This document shows, one piece after another, positions 10,974-23,189 of a stretch of DNA of 64,000 nucleotides; position 1 is the first letter of the stretch; every line of letters starts with the position of its first letter. Under the pieces are notes generated by a model. That model searched no databases and was not told where the DNA came from. It saw nothing but the letters and a program-made list of their open reading frames with translations. Made by a program: the position numbers and the translations under genes. The DNA comes from Dermatemys mawii (taxonomy: Eukaryota; Chordata; Testudines; Dermatemydidae): the NCBI GenBank assembly GCA_007922305.1, contig ML677374.1, positions 6,025,991-6,089,990 on the forward strand. The letters are read 5' to 3'.

Positions 10974-11897
10974 AGGCATGGCTACACTTGCAGCTGTAGA
11001 GCGCTGTGAGTTAAACCAGCCCTCAGAGAGCGCAGTAGGCAAAGTGCTGCAGTGTGCTCACGGTCACACTGTGTTGGTCCTTCCCCAAGCACTTGCCGCT
11101 GCGACTGACTACCCTCCTCCTAGCTTGAGAACAGCTCCTGACTGCATGTATCTAGGGATGCCGAGATGTCTTCCTCCTCAGCACCCTCGCTCACGCTTTC
11201 CTCTTCCACATCCTCCTGCCTTGTTGGACTGGGCTCTGAGGTGTTTGTGGTGGTCCTCGGAGTGGAGGTAGGGTGCCTCCCACCCCAGTATTGTGTCCAG
11301 CTCTTTGTAGAAATGGCAAGTTGCGGGGGCAGGTCCCGGTCATGGCCCCTTTCCGTCATGTCCCTTGATATCTGCCCAAAGGTATTGTAATTCCTACGGC
11401 TGGAGCGCAGCTGGGGCTGCACAGCTTCCTATCCCCAAACACTGATGAGGTCCAGCACCTCACCGTTGCTCCATACTGGAGATTGCCTGGTGCGTGGAGG
11501 CATGGTCACCTGGAAAGATTCACTGAGATCGCTCCACGCCTGGCTGAGCAAACAGGAAGGGGATTTTCAAAATTCCCGGAGAATTTAAAGGACGGGTCTG
11601 ATGGTTGGTCACCTGAGGGCAGGGCAGTAGAGTTCAAAGTGATTACCAGAGTGGCTAGAACAGGCATTGTGGGACACCGATCACAGCTCATTAACAGACC
11701 AGGACATCCACACTGGCGCTGCAGTGCTCCAGCCAGGGCACACCAAGTGCTTATGCCTCTTGCGGTGGTGGATTACTAGCAGCACTCCAGCCGCGGAGTC
11801 AGAGAGCTCTACGTGCCTTGCCAGTGTGGGCGCGTCGTGAGTTAGAGCACACAGGGCTGCTTTAATGCTTTCTAGCTCGCAAGCGTAGCCGTGCCCT
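10974..11897 (-). mobile_element. Harbinger-like DNA transposon remnant with TIRs
   Basis: The left end AGGCATGGCTACACTTGC and the reverse complement of the right end, AGGGCACGGCTACGCTTGC, form matching inverted repeats with one indel. Both ends are flanked by TAC (10971-10973 and 11898-11900), a 3-bp duplication as expected for PIF/Harbinger, although the family usually targets TAA or TTA. The inside carries a broken Myb/SANT-like gene on the - strand. Class assignment is from the ends plus the protein type and is not proven. Confidence 0.6.
11120..11503 (-). pseudogene. Myb/SANT-like transposon accessory gene, broken
   Basis: Read on the - strand from an ATG at 11503, the product starts MPPRTRQSPVWSNGEVLDLI, the opening of a Myb/SANT-like DNA-binding domain with its conserved Trp. 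A TAG stop follows after VWG. It continues as RSSRRNYNTFGQISRDMTERG. After GHDRD the expected middle of the domain is deleted, and the following block (CHFYKELDTILG) is in another frame. The tail is acidic (QEDVEEESVSEGAEEED). The stop, deletion and frameshift make it a pseudogene. Such genes accompany Harbinger elements, where the product helps bring transposase to the ends. It lies wholly inside the element at 10974-11897. Confidence 0.6.
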
Positions 11898-12107
11898 TAC
11901 AGTTGCGAAACTACTCTAGTTATCATGTTTAGACGCCGTTAGAATGGTATCAAAGAGACACAAGCGTGCACTCCAATCTGATATGCAATTGTGGAGCTGT
12001 TAATATGCGTTGCTTTAAGATTCTGATTTCACTTCTGCTGTGCTCTAAATTTCCTGTAGCATTTCTGATGGTGAACCTATTGTATTAGGTGGAGCAGGTG
12101 TGGTCAA

Positions 12108-12425
12108 GTGACCTGAGCACAGGACTGGGAGTCAGGAACTTGATTTTGATCTCTTCATGTACACCAGTTTTACATCATCTATGTGTGTTACTCCTTGTTT
12201 ATATCAGTGTAAGAGAGACCAGGATCAGGCCAAATACCTCCTGAATTCTAACTCCCTCTTTAGCCTTGGGCAAGTCACTTAACTTCCCGGCCTCAGTTTC
12301 CCCATCTGTAAAATGGGGATAATAATACTTGCCTACCTCACAGGGGTGTTGTGAGGACTCATTATCTGTTTTGCAAAGCACTTTGAATATGAAAAGTGCT
12401 ATGTAAGTGCTAAGTATTTTTATTA
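12108..12425 (+). repeat. CORE-SINE interrupted by a palindromic insert
   Basis: The head (ACCTGAGCACAGGACTGGG) and the core/tail (CCTTGGGCAAGTCACTTAAC, CTGTAAAATGGGGATAATAA, GCAAAGCACTTTGAATATG) are separated by about 100 bp. This insert carries a partly self-complementary GTACACCAGTTTTACATC / TATATCAGTGTAAG pair. Confidence 0.65.
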
Positions 12426-13213
12426 AGTAGTGTTAATTATGTCATGTGAAACACAGAATTAGTTGTGCCAAAGGTTGGCAACAGTAGACAGATATGGCCA
12501 GAAGGGCTCGTAATGCATGTGTTAGTAATGCTGGCCTGAATGAGAAAAACAAAAACTTTTTTTCCTCTTTAGAAGTGTGTTCGTTATTTTTTTCTTTCCA
12601 GTCCTGGTTTCTCATCCCCTCCCTGCTGGGTAAGGCAAGTGCTGACTCAACCATTTCTGGATTTGGTTTTTAAATTCATTGTGGGTTTAATTCATCGCTG
12701 TGCAGAGGACTCGAACCAACCAAATGCACCACTTACGTCCAACTTAACTGATGTATTGGTCTTTATGTAGGCCCTCTGCACAGGAATGAATTTTACCCTG
12801 GGTGCTGATTTAGACCATATGCTGTAAGGGACTCCAATGCAGCCTTGATTGACAGATGCTGTGTCTAAAAGCCATCCAATGGAGCTCAAGACACTCGGCA
12901 CATGCTTTTCTATATATCGGAGCCTTGTTGTGCTCAGATTTGTGGCACTTGAGTAAGGAGGGTCAAAGGATTATTGCAATGAGACATCTTCCAGATTTTG
13001 TACAGCACCATTGCGATGTTCAGCTTGGTTTCATTTTAAAACTCTTTGTGTTCTCCCAAGGATTTCTATGCATTGGGAATTGGAGCTCATCATTTTGACA
13101 GGTGCACTTGTGCCCCGTGTGTGATATTTTAAAATAAGGAAATGGTGACAGTATTTGAAATCTGAGCCAAATTAATGTGTAGAAATTGGAAACCTGCTGG
13201 TGGGGGAAATCCT

Positions 13214-13326
13214 AAAGCCCCCATCCAGCAAAGCACTTAACCACATGCTTAACATTGAAGGCAATGGGAATACTCACATGCTTAAAATTAAGCACATGCT
13301 TAAGTGTTTTTCTGAATCAGGGCCTA
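13214..13326. repeat. Long palindrome (CACTTAAGCACATGCTTAA type)
   Basis: The arms CCAGCAAAGCACTTAACCAC and its imperfect reverse complement (ending GCTTAAGTGTTTTTCTGAATC) flank a centre at about 13258-13272 that reads GAAGGCAATGGGA. Degenerate relatives occur at 46375-46440 and 46680-46760. Confidence 0.6.
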
Positions 13327-13369
13327 AATTAATAATTCTGCTTTGACTTCAGGGATCATTACCTAAGGT

Positions 13370-13473
13370 ATCTTTCTATGATTTGGTTGGTGTTGGTCCT
13401 GCTTTGAGCAGGGAATTGGATTAGATGACCTTCTGAGGGCTCTTCCAACCCTAATCTTCTATGATTCTATGAA
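13370..13473 (+). repeat. CR1 3' end with terminal 8-bp repeats
   Basis: The sequence GAGCAGGGAATTGGATTAGA, then GACCTTCTGAGGGCTCTTCC, ends in TTCTATGATTCTATGA. A tail of 8-bp repeats is the hallmark of CR1 elements. Confidence 0.85.
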
Positions 13474-14178
13474 AAGGGCCATTCCGGTTTGCTAGTGTTC
13501 CCTAAAATGCAAACTGGCGGCCTCGTGGTTTTAAAAGTCCTATTCAAATGATTTTGTACATTTGTAACCTCAGACTGATAAAATAAAGTGTTGTCTTTCC
13601 AATTATTTTGCTCCCAACTGTCCAATATATTTTCCGTTCCAAATTTTTTTAGAGAATTTTTTTCCTGCTGCCAATTAACTTTCTACCTTTGGCTGATTTC
13701 CTAAAACACATGGAAACCTTTAAAGGGCTTGAAAACAGATGGCTAGTTCTGCTGCTCTGCCTCTCATATACACTTACCTAGATGGATGGCACATTGAACC
13801 GTCTTTCCGGAATGACGTGCCATTGGCAACATTACTGTGAAGAGGAGGGGTTGTTTTGAAACCTCCAAACAGGAGGGTGAACTGTTTAACTTATCAATAG
13901 ATTTCTAATTGTGAACTGTAAAATAAAAAAGAAAAAATACTATGGCTTTGTCTTATTTTTTAAATATATATAATTCAGTTAAATCCTGTGTAAAAAAACA
14001 CTTGTCTTATAAAGAACTCAAATGGAGTGATTTCAGGGTGGGGAACAGCTTCCTTTGGTTTTGTACAGGGCCTCACACATTGTTGGCACTACCAGAAACC
14101 AATAATAATTCTTGATGTTAAATAGTAGCAGTGCTGTGTTTTTATTAAAGATACAGATTTCTTTCTGACAGTATCTGC

Positions 14179-14302
14179 TAGGATGACCAGATGTCTCGAT
14201 TTTATAGGTACAGTCCCGATTTTGGGATCTTTTTCTTATTTAGGCTTCTATTACCCCCCATCTCTTGCCCTGATTTTTCACACTTGCTATCTGGCCCCCC
14301 TA
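14179..14302. mobile_element. 124-bp inverted-repeat MITE, TA-flanked
   Basis: The left end TAGGATGACCAGAT matches the reverse complement of the right end ATCTGGCCCCCCTA, with small differences. Both ends carry TA, compatible with a mariner-like TA duplication. There is no coding capacity. Confidence 0.7.
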
Positions 14303-15324
14303 CCTTAGTCCCCTCTTCAGTGCACCAGTTTTCCTGGCTGTGCTGCCTCAGGGTGCTATGGACACCTGACTCTACCCTGTAATGTTGTGGGGGGTGGAAA
14401 CACTGCTGGATTGGGCAGCATTGTGCAGTCTCTTCCTGTCGCATGTCCTGGAGACTCAGCGATGCTTCCTGGCAAATACAGCAGCCTGTCCCTTTCTTGT
14501 ATGTTATTTGTAACCGTGCCCATGAAGATACGACATTGACCTTTACCAGGCCCCCTTGATAAAGATCAATTGTCCAGCTCGCATGGTTCTGCCCAGCTTC
14601 TTAAGTATTTTCTTTTTCTTTTCTCTTTTTGGCTGTGCTGATGCTAATTTTCCTGTCCCCGTTGTCAGCCCGTCAATGACGTGGCTTTCTGATTCCACTC
14701 AGCATTTGGATGCAGTTGTCTATCATTCTGGTGCGGTGGTCTTCTGTGAAGCAGTGTCTATGCGGGCTGGTTTCACATTGTGCTGCATGTTGCTGGTATC
14801 TACTGCACCTTGCAGAGGATGATGGGATCTGCGGGACAGAGTAATTTTCCCATTGGTACGTGCAGGATTTACAGAGACCATTTAGGCTAGGGAAGTCCTA
14901 TTTCCAACTCTTGGTGTCGCTACCCCGGTGCGACTCCCGTTGTAGCAACGATCCAAGTAGCAGCTTTGCCTGTGGAGGTTGCAGTCTGCTGATGGCTGAA
15001 ATCAAGGTATGTAGTAATGTACCTTGCCGCTCATGGGGAGAAACAGGCCGTCACCAGTTGTCAAGCCTGATTCATGGCCTTACAAGCCCTGAGACAAGGT
15101 CCATTCTCTGCTCTCCAGCCATGTAGAGACTAGGAAAAGAATCCATGTTTAAACTGTTAACCAATATGTGTTTACATGCTAGTGTAGAAAGGGGTCTAAC
15201 ATCTTTAACAAAAAAACCCATCAGCTGGTCTTGTTCAAGTCTTGGGATTTTACTTGTTTCTCAGCATGACCCATATTCCTAGTCTGGTTTCTAGGAGCTG
15301 GAGCAGCCTCAACACTCCTGCCGA

Positions 15325-15507
15325 ATGCACCTGCTCCTCCTCTTGCTTTCCCTACTGGGCAGGGTGGGCTCTGCTCTGGCTCACGGGTCTGAGCCCTCGG
15401 GCTCGCTGGAGGTTCGCTGGCGATCAGAGCAAGGCGGCCACTGGAAAGCGGGAGAACAGGGATGGGCTCAGCACAGGCCTGCTCTGACCCCAGCCTGTGC
15501 CATGTGA
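15325..15507 (+). other. Orphan 60-codon reading frame with signal-peptide-like start
   Basis: An ATG opens MHLLLLLLSLLGRVGSALAH, a leucine-rich stretch ending in a plausible SAL-A cleavage site, followed by 40 hydrophilic residues and a stop. The Kozak context is weak (C at -3, C at +4), no neighbouring exon was found and I do not recognise the protein. A chance frame in GC-rich sequence is the most likely explanation. Confidence 0.15.
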
Positions 15508-17842
15508 TAATTAAGGGGTTAAAAACTCCGTTGAGTTTTCGGTTTAACGTCTCGACAATGAACACCTGATAATTGGATCACAGGTGCTTGAGCTTAGCGT
15601 TAACGAGCTCGGAGGCACCGTGATGCACCACGGCCTGCTTTGTCGTTAAGAATCATCTCTTTAACCTAGTAACCCCTAGAGATATTAGAAACAAACAACT
15701 GGTTACAAAAATGTGGCTGGTGTCTGACCCTTTCCTTGCTAGCTCTCTGGGTGAGCTGCTGCTCTACCTTTAAGGCTCCACTGAAATCAAGGAAGGGTCA
15801 GCCCTTACATATAGCTGCCTGCTCTTACATCCCATTTATTTTCACTCAGCAACGGCCGGGGGATTAGCATTGGGCACAAAAGACCTGACGCCACAGTAGC
15901 GCTGTGGAGCTAAGGGACATGGAAACGCTGAGGCAGACAGGCAATGGCTGGAGCTGGAGATTGGGACTCATCACTTCTGGGTTCTGTTCTGACCATTGCT
16001 ACTGATGCACTGAGTGAGCTCAGCCAAAGCCCTTCTGTGCGCAAGTGTCCCCCCATCTGTAACCCCGGGAATAATATTAATACCCACTCCCTGGTGCCCT
16101 GGTTGTCTAGAGGTTGGAACTGGGATCTTTGGTGTTGCCATGTCCCAATTTTTCTTTTTTTTTCTGGGCTGAGTTAAACCAGGCAAACGGTTGTTGCTTT
16201 GCAGAGCAGTTCTCCCAAAACCAGTCTCTCTGCAAGACAATATCCCGCTCTGTCATTGGGGCAGACGGATGGATACCTCATGATGACATGGTCCAAATGT
16301 GGGATGCGGTGAGGAGAGAGAACCCCAAAACGAGCAGCTGCCCCGGCCTTGAAAAAAGAAGGCTCTAGAGAAATGGTTTGTATTGTCTGTAATGGCAGCT
16401 ACATGACGCCATGTCAGGAATGTCCATTCTGGATGAGGATGAAAGCGAGAGGCCGCAACATTGGCTGGGACAGAGACAAATTTGGGTCTAAACTCAGAGT
16501 CATCCTGCCTAATGAGAGGCAGTTAAGAGGCAACCGGAGGGTACCAAGTTCAGACTGTCAAACCCAATCAGGGAGAAGACAGAATGTTCCTTTAACTATG
16601 GTCAGCAAAGCAGAAGCCTCGGTTTTGAAAAATGCTTTGAGTTTGGAAGGCAGACAAAAAGCACTAATGAAATCCACTATAGGGAGCGCATCCTGCTCGG
16701 GCTAAAAGGAGAGCTCAAAACAAAGCTGCCTCTGAAAGATCATGGTAAATTAGGATCCCTAAAGAGCATTCTTAGGTGGATTAGGGGGTGATGGTATTGA
16801 TCAGGATTAGTTATAAGCAAGGGCAAGTGGCATCAAATGCAAAAGTAATAAGGTAATAAGGATTGCTCGATACCTCTTCCTTTGGGTCAGGGCTTGTTGG
16901 CACTCAGGTTGTGTCCAGCTGAGCATGGACAGGTTCACCTCTGCCCGAATGCTACCGCGATCAGTAAATTATAAATCAGTGTACAGGAGCAAGCCAGGTA
17001 CAGCCCATGCTCATTAAAATCAGCGGCAATACTATCGTCAGTTTCAGCGGACTCAGGATCAGGCCTGTGGACAGATGCATATAGACAGGGCACTGCCAGG
17101 ATAAAAATCTGGTTTTGATGGACATTTTCTAGCTGTGTTACTAATGGCAGAGGGAGAGCTCCGTACCCAGAATGACGTTGGTGACTTGTTCTCTTCTGGG
17201 AAGCAAATTTGATGATTTTTTTTCTCTCTTAAGTAAATGACGTTTCTATTAGGGAGAGTGGGGAGGCTGACTCTTCTGGAGCAAGGCCTCGATCTATTTA
17301 TAAACTCATGCAATGGCAGATGGATACTACCCTGACGGGCACCTTATAAATGAGACAGGTAATGTCTCATGGGACCTGTCGTTGCCGTTGCAACATGCAG
17401 ACTTGCTTCGTTATCACACTGGAGTGAATCAGGAGTAATACACTGAAGCCAAGTGTGCAACCTGGGGCCTGATTCTCAGTCAAGCAAAGATCCCTTTACA
17501 GCCGACAGCATAAAGACACCTATATGTCTGCAGAAAACAGATCCTAGCTGGTGGAAAACTGCTGGCCCGGAGTGGAGGGAGCTCATTGGGACGTGGCCGA
17601 AGTGCATCATACTACAACATAGGAACTTTTCTCTCTCACTTGCCAGGGTCTATTTATAAGGCTACAAGGCTCGGGAGAGCAGACGGCCAAATACTGCTGG
17701 GAAACAGAAGAGCTCTCAAAAGATCCCAGTCTCGCTGAATTGCTCTGTCTTTTTGGACCTGATCTCCAGGTGCTCAGGCATGTGAGAGTAGAATCTGCCT
17801 CTGAACTTCTATGTTTGATTTTATTTTTAGGTGTGCAAAGAA

Positions 17843-17845
17843 TGT

Positions 17846-17888
<43 letters not shown>

Positions 17889-17902
17889 TGTGTGTGTGTG
17901 TG
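17843..17902. repeat. (TG)n(AG)n(TG)n compound microsatellite
   Basis: The run is about 14 TG units, about 9 AG units, then about 7 TG units. It is purely simple sequence. Confidence 0.97.
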
Positions 17903-18673
17903 ATCTGCACAATAAATAAATAAAGCTGTAGAGGAACATATGGGCCTGCTTGAAAATGCCATCTGCCAGCAGCAGCAGCCTGCAACTGCTCTAAATACCA
18001 GAGGGTAGGAAAGGCAAATTGCTGTTTCATTTTTCTGTTTCCTAGATGAGCACAGTTTTAATGAATAGGGCCTTCGGCCTTCTGATTTACACCCACATCC
18101 ACACAACTGCTTCCCACCGCCTCTGGTCTCCACTGCACAGCTGTAATTCAGCGATGGTCTGAAATTAACGGTCTGCCTTAGTATCACAACAAGGTGCTAG
18201 AGCCAGGTTAATTGCACGCCCTATAGAAATGAAAGATGAAGTCATCTCTAAGTTCCTCTCTCGGTAGATACCTTTTGTTTTCAAGTGAGTTGCTAATGAT
18301 TTAATGTCTTTTAATTGTTCTAGGATAATAATAGTTTGTACTGTTACCCTGTGTTTATCTCATGGTACAGGGCAGAAAGGACAATTGGATTCCCCTCTCC
18401 TATGTAGCATCCTAGACTTTTATGGGGATAGATAAAGGAGGCAGATGTAACAAATACAGCCCACAAGGATGAGGCAGAAAACCCCTAGAAATGGTTTGAT
18501 TTGAAATATGCACCCAGTGGAGACAAGCTAAAAGGGATAGTGTCGCTGTTTCTAGGCTCAAAGTTTGACTAAGCTGAAAGTAGTGTATGTGTTCCCCAGA
18601 AACACACACTTCTGATCAGGAACTGCCAAACCTGCAAAGGTTTGTGTTTGAAAAGGGCTAGCTTTGGGGGTAT

Positions 18674-19060
18674 AAATTACCTGTTACCACTTTAGAAAGA
18701 GATCTTGGAGCCATTGTGGATAGTTCTCTGAAAACATCCATTCAGTGTGGAGTGGCAGTCAAAAAAGCGAACAGAATGTTGGGAATCATTAAGAAAGGGA
18801 TAGAGAATAGGACAGAAAATACCATATTGCCTCTATAGAAATCTGTGGTACGCCCACCTCTTAAACACTGCATGCAGATGTGGTTGCCTCATCTCAAAAA
18901 AGATATATTGGAATTGGAAAAGGTTCAGAAAAAGGTGGCAAAAATGATTAGGGGTATGGAATGATTTCCATACAAGGAGAGATTAATAAGACTGGGACTC
19001 TTCAGCTTGGAAAAGAGATGACTGAAGGGGGATATGATGGAGGTCTATAAAATCATAAGC
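18674..19060 (+). mobile_element. CR1/L2-like LINE fragment, end of reverse-transcriptase ORF
   Basis: The + strand translation gives recognisable pieces of the C-terminal end of a non-LTR retrotransposon ORF2: LGAIVDSSL, then LELEKVQKKVAKMI, then YKERLIRLGLFSLEKR and GDMMEVYKII. In-frame stops break it at several points (after NTILPL, after GME and after EKR). It is a dead fragment. Confidence 0.8.
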
Positions 19061-19189
19061 AGCTGCCCCAAAAAGCTTGCAGACTGGGTGTTTAATCTTA
19101 CAAACGCTTCCAGCTGTGTGCTGGGCTTTCTACCTGGAGCAGCCCCACTGAACTCATGAGGGATCTTGCAGTGGAGGTGGAATTAATAG

Positions 19190-19330
19190 ACTCTAAGGCA
19201 GAGTGGACCCTTATGATCATCACATCTCATCTGACCTGCACAATGCAGGCTGCAGAATCTCATCCAGGAATTCCTGCATCTAGGCCTGGTTTAAACTAAA
19301 GACCTGTCATTGCTTTCCTTGAAAACAGTG
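19190..19330 (+). repeat. CR1-type fragment
   Basis: The blocks TGATCATCACATCTCATCTG, ACCTGCACAATGCAGGC and CAGGAATTCCTGCATCTAGG follow the order of reptile CR1 copies. Confidence 0.55.
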
Positions 19331-19645
19331 GGTGTTTTGCCACAGAGTTCAATGGACATTACCATTAAACTCCTACTCTAAAGAGCAAAAGTCCTAGATA
19401 AATGTAAGTTAGCACAGTGGGCTCCTGGTGTCCTTCCTTGGCGCTATGGAAATCTGAATCGTATGAAATAACAGTATTGAACTGAAGTGGATGGAAATGC
19501 ATTGCTTTGGGCCCAGTGGCTTTGAAGGCCGTCCCTTAAGAAAGGTGATTGTCTCAGTAACAGTGGCTTGTACAGGGTTCCCTGTACACATGCTGAGAGA
19601 GAACGTTGGCTCTGTTTGGGGGAGTAATGTGCAGGCTGCCTGTGG

Positions 19646-19725
19646 AAATCAGCACAGCTACACTGAAATCAATGGAGATAGTGCTGACTTACACCAGCTG
19701 GGTTCTGGCCTAGGAAACCCAGCTG
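19646..19725. repeat. Palindrome related to 930-1010
   Basis: AAATCAGCACAGCTACACTG and the later GTGCTGACTTACACCAGC are imperfect inverted copies around a centre reading GAAATCAATGG. Confidence 0.55.
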
Positions 19726-20282
19726 TGCAGGACTGATCCTGAAGGCCTCTGACCACATGCATCTCGGAGTTCGGAGCCAAGCAGTCGGAAGAGAACTACT
19801 GACGCTCCCTAGCCCTTGACAGCGAAAGCCAAAAAATGCATTATTATTTCCAAAAAAGTTTCATTATCCCTGCAGCCACTTTGCTATTTAATTGAACGGA
19901 GGGGGAAAAAAATCTGATTTATTTCAAGGCACGTTAAAGGTCTGTGCTCCCAAACGGGCACTTCCCATCACTGCTGACATTGCCCATAAGCGCTTTCTAA
20001 GGAGATAGAGCATTTATCCTTCCCTCATAATAATGTTTATGTGGAGTAAAGAGAAGAGCTATGTGGCAGGGTTCCAATTCCACCAGCCTAATATGCTATT
20101 CCATTGTAGATTGTGACACGGAGGCAAAGGAATTGTTTTCTTTTGTTCTGTTACTTTGCCATCGGTTCAACCACAACCCTCCTCCGCCTGGGTGGTGCAT
20201 GTGTTGTCTCTGGGTCACAGGCAAAGTGTAACCAAAGTAGCACCTTCTACGACCACGTTGTGCAGTCATTCCTGCAGTTCTA

Positions 20283-20450
20283 GGGGTATGTCTACGCAGC
20301 ACAGAAAACCCCGTGGCTGGCCTATGCCAGCTGACTTGGGGTCACAGGGCTCAGGCTGCGGGGTTGTTTCATGGCTGTGTAAATTTCTGGGCCTAGTGCA
20401 GAAGTACAGCTTGTGGGTTGAAGTGTGTACATACACCAGCCAAGCTGCTG
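20283..20450. mobile_element. MITE-like element (GGTATGTCTAC end)
   Basis: It starts with GGGGTATGTCTACGCAGC and contains GTGGCTGGCCTATGCCAGCT. The same type of end starts the elements at 31694 and 46808. The right end is unclear. Confidence 0.5.
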
Positions 20451-20569
20451 CTGTTCCTGAACACACACAAATTAAAGTACATTTCCCTTTATGCATCCTG
20501 CAGATATGTTGTATTACAAAATCTAACCCTCCGCTCTTTCCATGTTCAAAGTACTGTACAAACATGAGT

Positions 20570-20740
20570 TAATGCTCCAAACCTCCCAGAGAGGCAAGTA
20601 GTATCGTCCCCATAATACAGATGGAACAAATGAGATTCAGAAAGGTTAAAAGAGATGGCCAAGTCAGTCAGTGGCAAGGCCAGGACTGGAACTGTGTTTG
20701 TTCTTCTAGACAGTGTTGCCTCTCTTCACATCATGAAAGT
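20570..20740 (-). repeat. CORE-SINE/MIR fragment, reverse orientation
   Basis: Blocks such as ATAATACAGATGGAACAAAT, AGATTCAGAAAGGTTAAAAG and AGTGGCAAGGCCAGGACTGG are the reverse complement of the usual core. Related - strand copies lie at 24650-24745 and 52635-52800. Confidence 0.6.
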
Positions 20741-20852
20741 CCTTTCCAGGCATTAATTAAGCTTCACGACACCTCGGTAAATGGTATTATACTGATTTTA
20801 CAGAGGGTAAATAGAGTTCCATGTCTTTGTCTAAGTACTGGACATCAGCGTC

Positions 20853-20950
20853 TACAGTATGTCTACACTAGCACTTTTATTGGTATAACTTATGTCACTT
20901 TCGGGTGTAAAAAACCCACCCCCGAGTGACATAAATTTCACCGTGAGCTC
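20853..20950. mobile_element. MITE-like short palindrome
   Basis: TTGGTATAACTTATGTCACT is followed by GGGTG...CACCC and GAGTGACATAAATTTCACC, its imperfect reverse complement. The left end reads GTATGTCTACACTAGC. Confidence 0.55.
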
Positions 20951-22257
20951 TCACCAGCACGCCAAAGAAATAGCAAATGTCATTAATATAACATAAATAA
21001 CACAAGAAAACATGTCAGATGCCCTTGACTAGGTGCCATGAAGAAATGTGGAGTATTATGTCCTCCCGGGGTGCCTTGGAAGGTAGGATAAGCAATTGTG
21101 AAGAGTGCATAGGCAGAACCATCAAGAAAACAGATTGCAGGGGACAGAATGGATCCCTTTCAGGCCCTTGGCCCAGCTAGGTTGTTTGTAATCCTTATAT
21201 GCTATAGCCTCAGCCTTGGCTGCACTGAACATCAGAAGTAATCTGGGAAGAGAAGGCAGCGGCAAAGATTGATTTAGTCTGTGGTTGTAGCAGAAATCCA
21301 GAGGGCGATGTCCCCAGGGCACTGCAGTCTGCGTGCAAAGTTTCCTTCTATTTCTAGAACCTCCCCACCTGAAGGAGAAAACAAAACGAGTCTGCAGCTC
21401 TGTACCTAGGATGTCTCTTTCTGCGGATCCTCCCAGTCTGCGAGGACAGCTGTCCACTGGCCGCACAACAGAGGGGCGTGGGTGACTAGCAAAAATACAG
21501 ACTTTGCTTCTGTTTTCAGCCAAGCAGCCCAGGGGGACTAGCTGAGTGTTTGTAGGACAGCTCCTTCCATGTGCTCTCTGCCTGTGGCGAGTCTAGTTCT
21601 ACATAGCCAGCGAGTGCTGCTGCAATGCCTGATACAAATATCTTTGATTATCAGAGATAGGAGAGTCACTTCCCCGCCTTAGAGGGAAAGGCAGACAGGG
21701 CACTCATTAGAAGGTGATTGTTACTGGGGCGCGAGTGCTTCAGGCAGACCCTTGGCTCCTATGGGAATGTTCTAATGAGACCATATTAATTATAACGAGT
21801 TATTAACAGCAATGTAGAGCAAAACCCTTAACCTGTCTCCAGACTCCTGCAGCTCATTGAAAGAAACACTAAACTCCCTGCAACTCCTCCCCCCATTCAC
21901 ACCCATCCCACTCCTCAATGCTCCACCTGGTCTTTGGGTGGAAGATCCACATACAGTGTTAATACTGTAGAAGCACCCTGCACACAGGGACTTGCTGGGC
22001 TGTGACTGTACGTAACCAGCTGGTACGCTGCTTTCTCAGCGTCGGAAAGCAGGATGTGCATTGCTTTCAAGTGCCAGAGAAAGCAGACTGGCAGGAGAGC
22101 AGGATGGCACATTGTGGGCACACACCTGCCATGTATCACAGAATTTGTGGGACAGCCTAGAGTTTGTCCAATCAATCCCACATCCTGGACACTCAGTTTG
22201 TAGCATACTATCCAGTCCCTCTGATACCGTAACAGTTTTGTAACTCAAATGACACCT

Positions 22258-22485
22258 AGGGTAGAGCTACACTTGAAAGTTGTGCTAATAGAACTATGTC
22301 TGTTGGGGTATGATTCACTCTGGTACAAGCTGTAGTTTAGGCAGAGTTATACCATTATAAAGTTGCATTAGACTGGTATAGTTATTTTCTTTCCTGTATG
22401 AAAATAGCTATACAAGTATAAAGGTCCTTTTTACGGAATCCACATGAGGAAGGTTCCACGGCTTTGCCTAGACGGGTTTATTAAA
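22258..22485. mobile_element. MITE-like element, diverged
   Basis: It begins GGGTAGAGCTACACTTG and ends near GGCTTTGCCTAGAC. In between are TATA-rich partly self-complementary blocks (TTATACCATTATAAAG, GGTATAGTTATTTTC). Boundaries are approximate. Confidence 0.4.
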
Positions 22486-22956
22486 GGGTACAACTTTCTA
22501 TTGTAGATGGAGGTCTATGTCACTAAACTGTATCAGTATGTGACGCCACTGCCTTCTGACATCATGACACAGCCTCATCAGATCCTGTAACACACTATCT
22601 TGTATCAGGACATGGCAAATCCGGAGATCTGAAAAGTGGCAACGTTAGTCCATCATCACTGTGCTTTTAGCAGCAGGCCACGCCCAACCTACGAGGTGGC
22701 ATTTTGAAACTGTTGCAGCTTTTTCTTTGAGAGGAGCTGAGACGTTTGGTCTTTAGCAGAAGCAGCTTCATTTGTAAATGTGCATTTTTAATAACGAGAC
22801 TGAGCCAGATTTCACTGAAGAGCAATGGAATTACACCTGGGATGAATTTGGCTCTGTAAGATTTGTTTATACTGTCAGCCTTGTCAAGCATCTCTTTACC
22901 GTAACTGGATTTTAACATTGTTCAGCAGGAGGTTTTCTGTGCATTAGTAGAAGCCA

Positions 22957-22971
22957 AGCACCCTCTGCTGG
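22957..22971 (-). promoter_or_regulatory. CTCF-type motif, one mismatch
   Basis: The - strand reads CCAGCAGAGGGTGCT against the consensus CCASYAGRKGGCRSY, with a single mismatch (T for C in GGC). It lies 1.1 kb before the + strand motif at 24051 and in the opposite orientation. Confidence 0.4.
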
Positions 22972-23189
22972 CAACCAAACATCTTTAGCAACTTGGACTA
23001 TTCTCTCCCATGCCCAAGGTTGACTTGACAATGGGGGAAATGAAATCAAGTTGTCAACTTAGGATAGATAAAGAGTTGGTCCCTGTCTTTGGGAATTTCT
23101 GCAGCCATGCATCACTTTACAGAGAAGGGCAGTAATAATTGCCAAGAAGTTTCTTTTCCCAAGAAAATACCAGCAAAACTGGAGACCTA

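Noticed and set aside
10978..11271. 97-codon + strand open frame
   Set aside because: It runs from the inverted repeat into the antisense of the Myb/SANT remnant, so it is a shadow frame inside a transposon.
17607..18187. - strand frames with Thr-His and Ser-Leu repeats
   Set aside because: They are translations of the (TG)n(AG)n(TG)n microsatellite.
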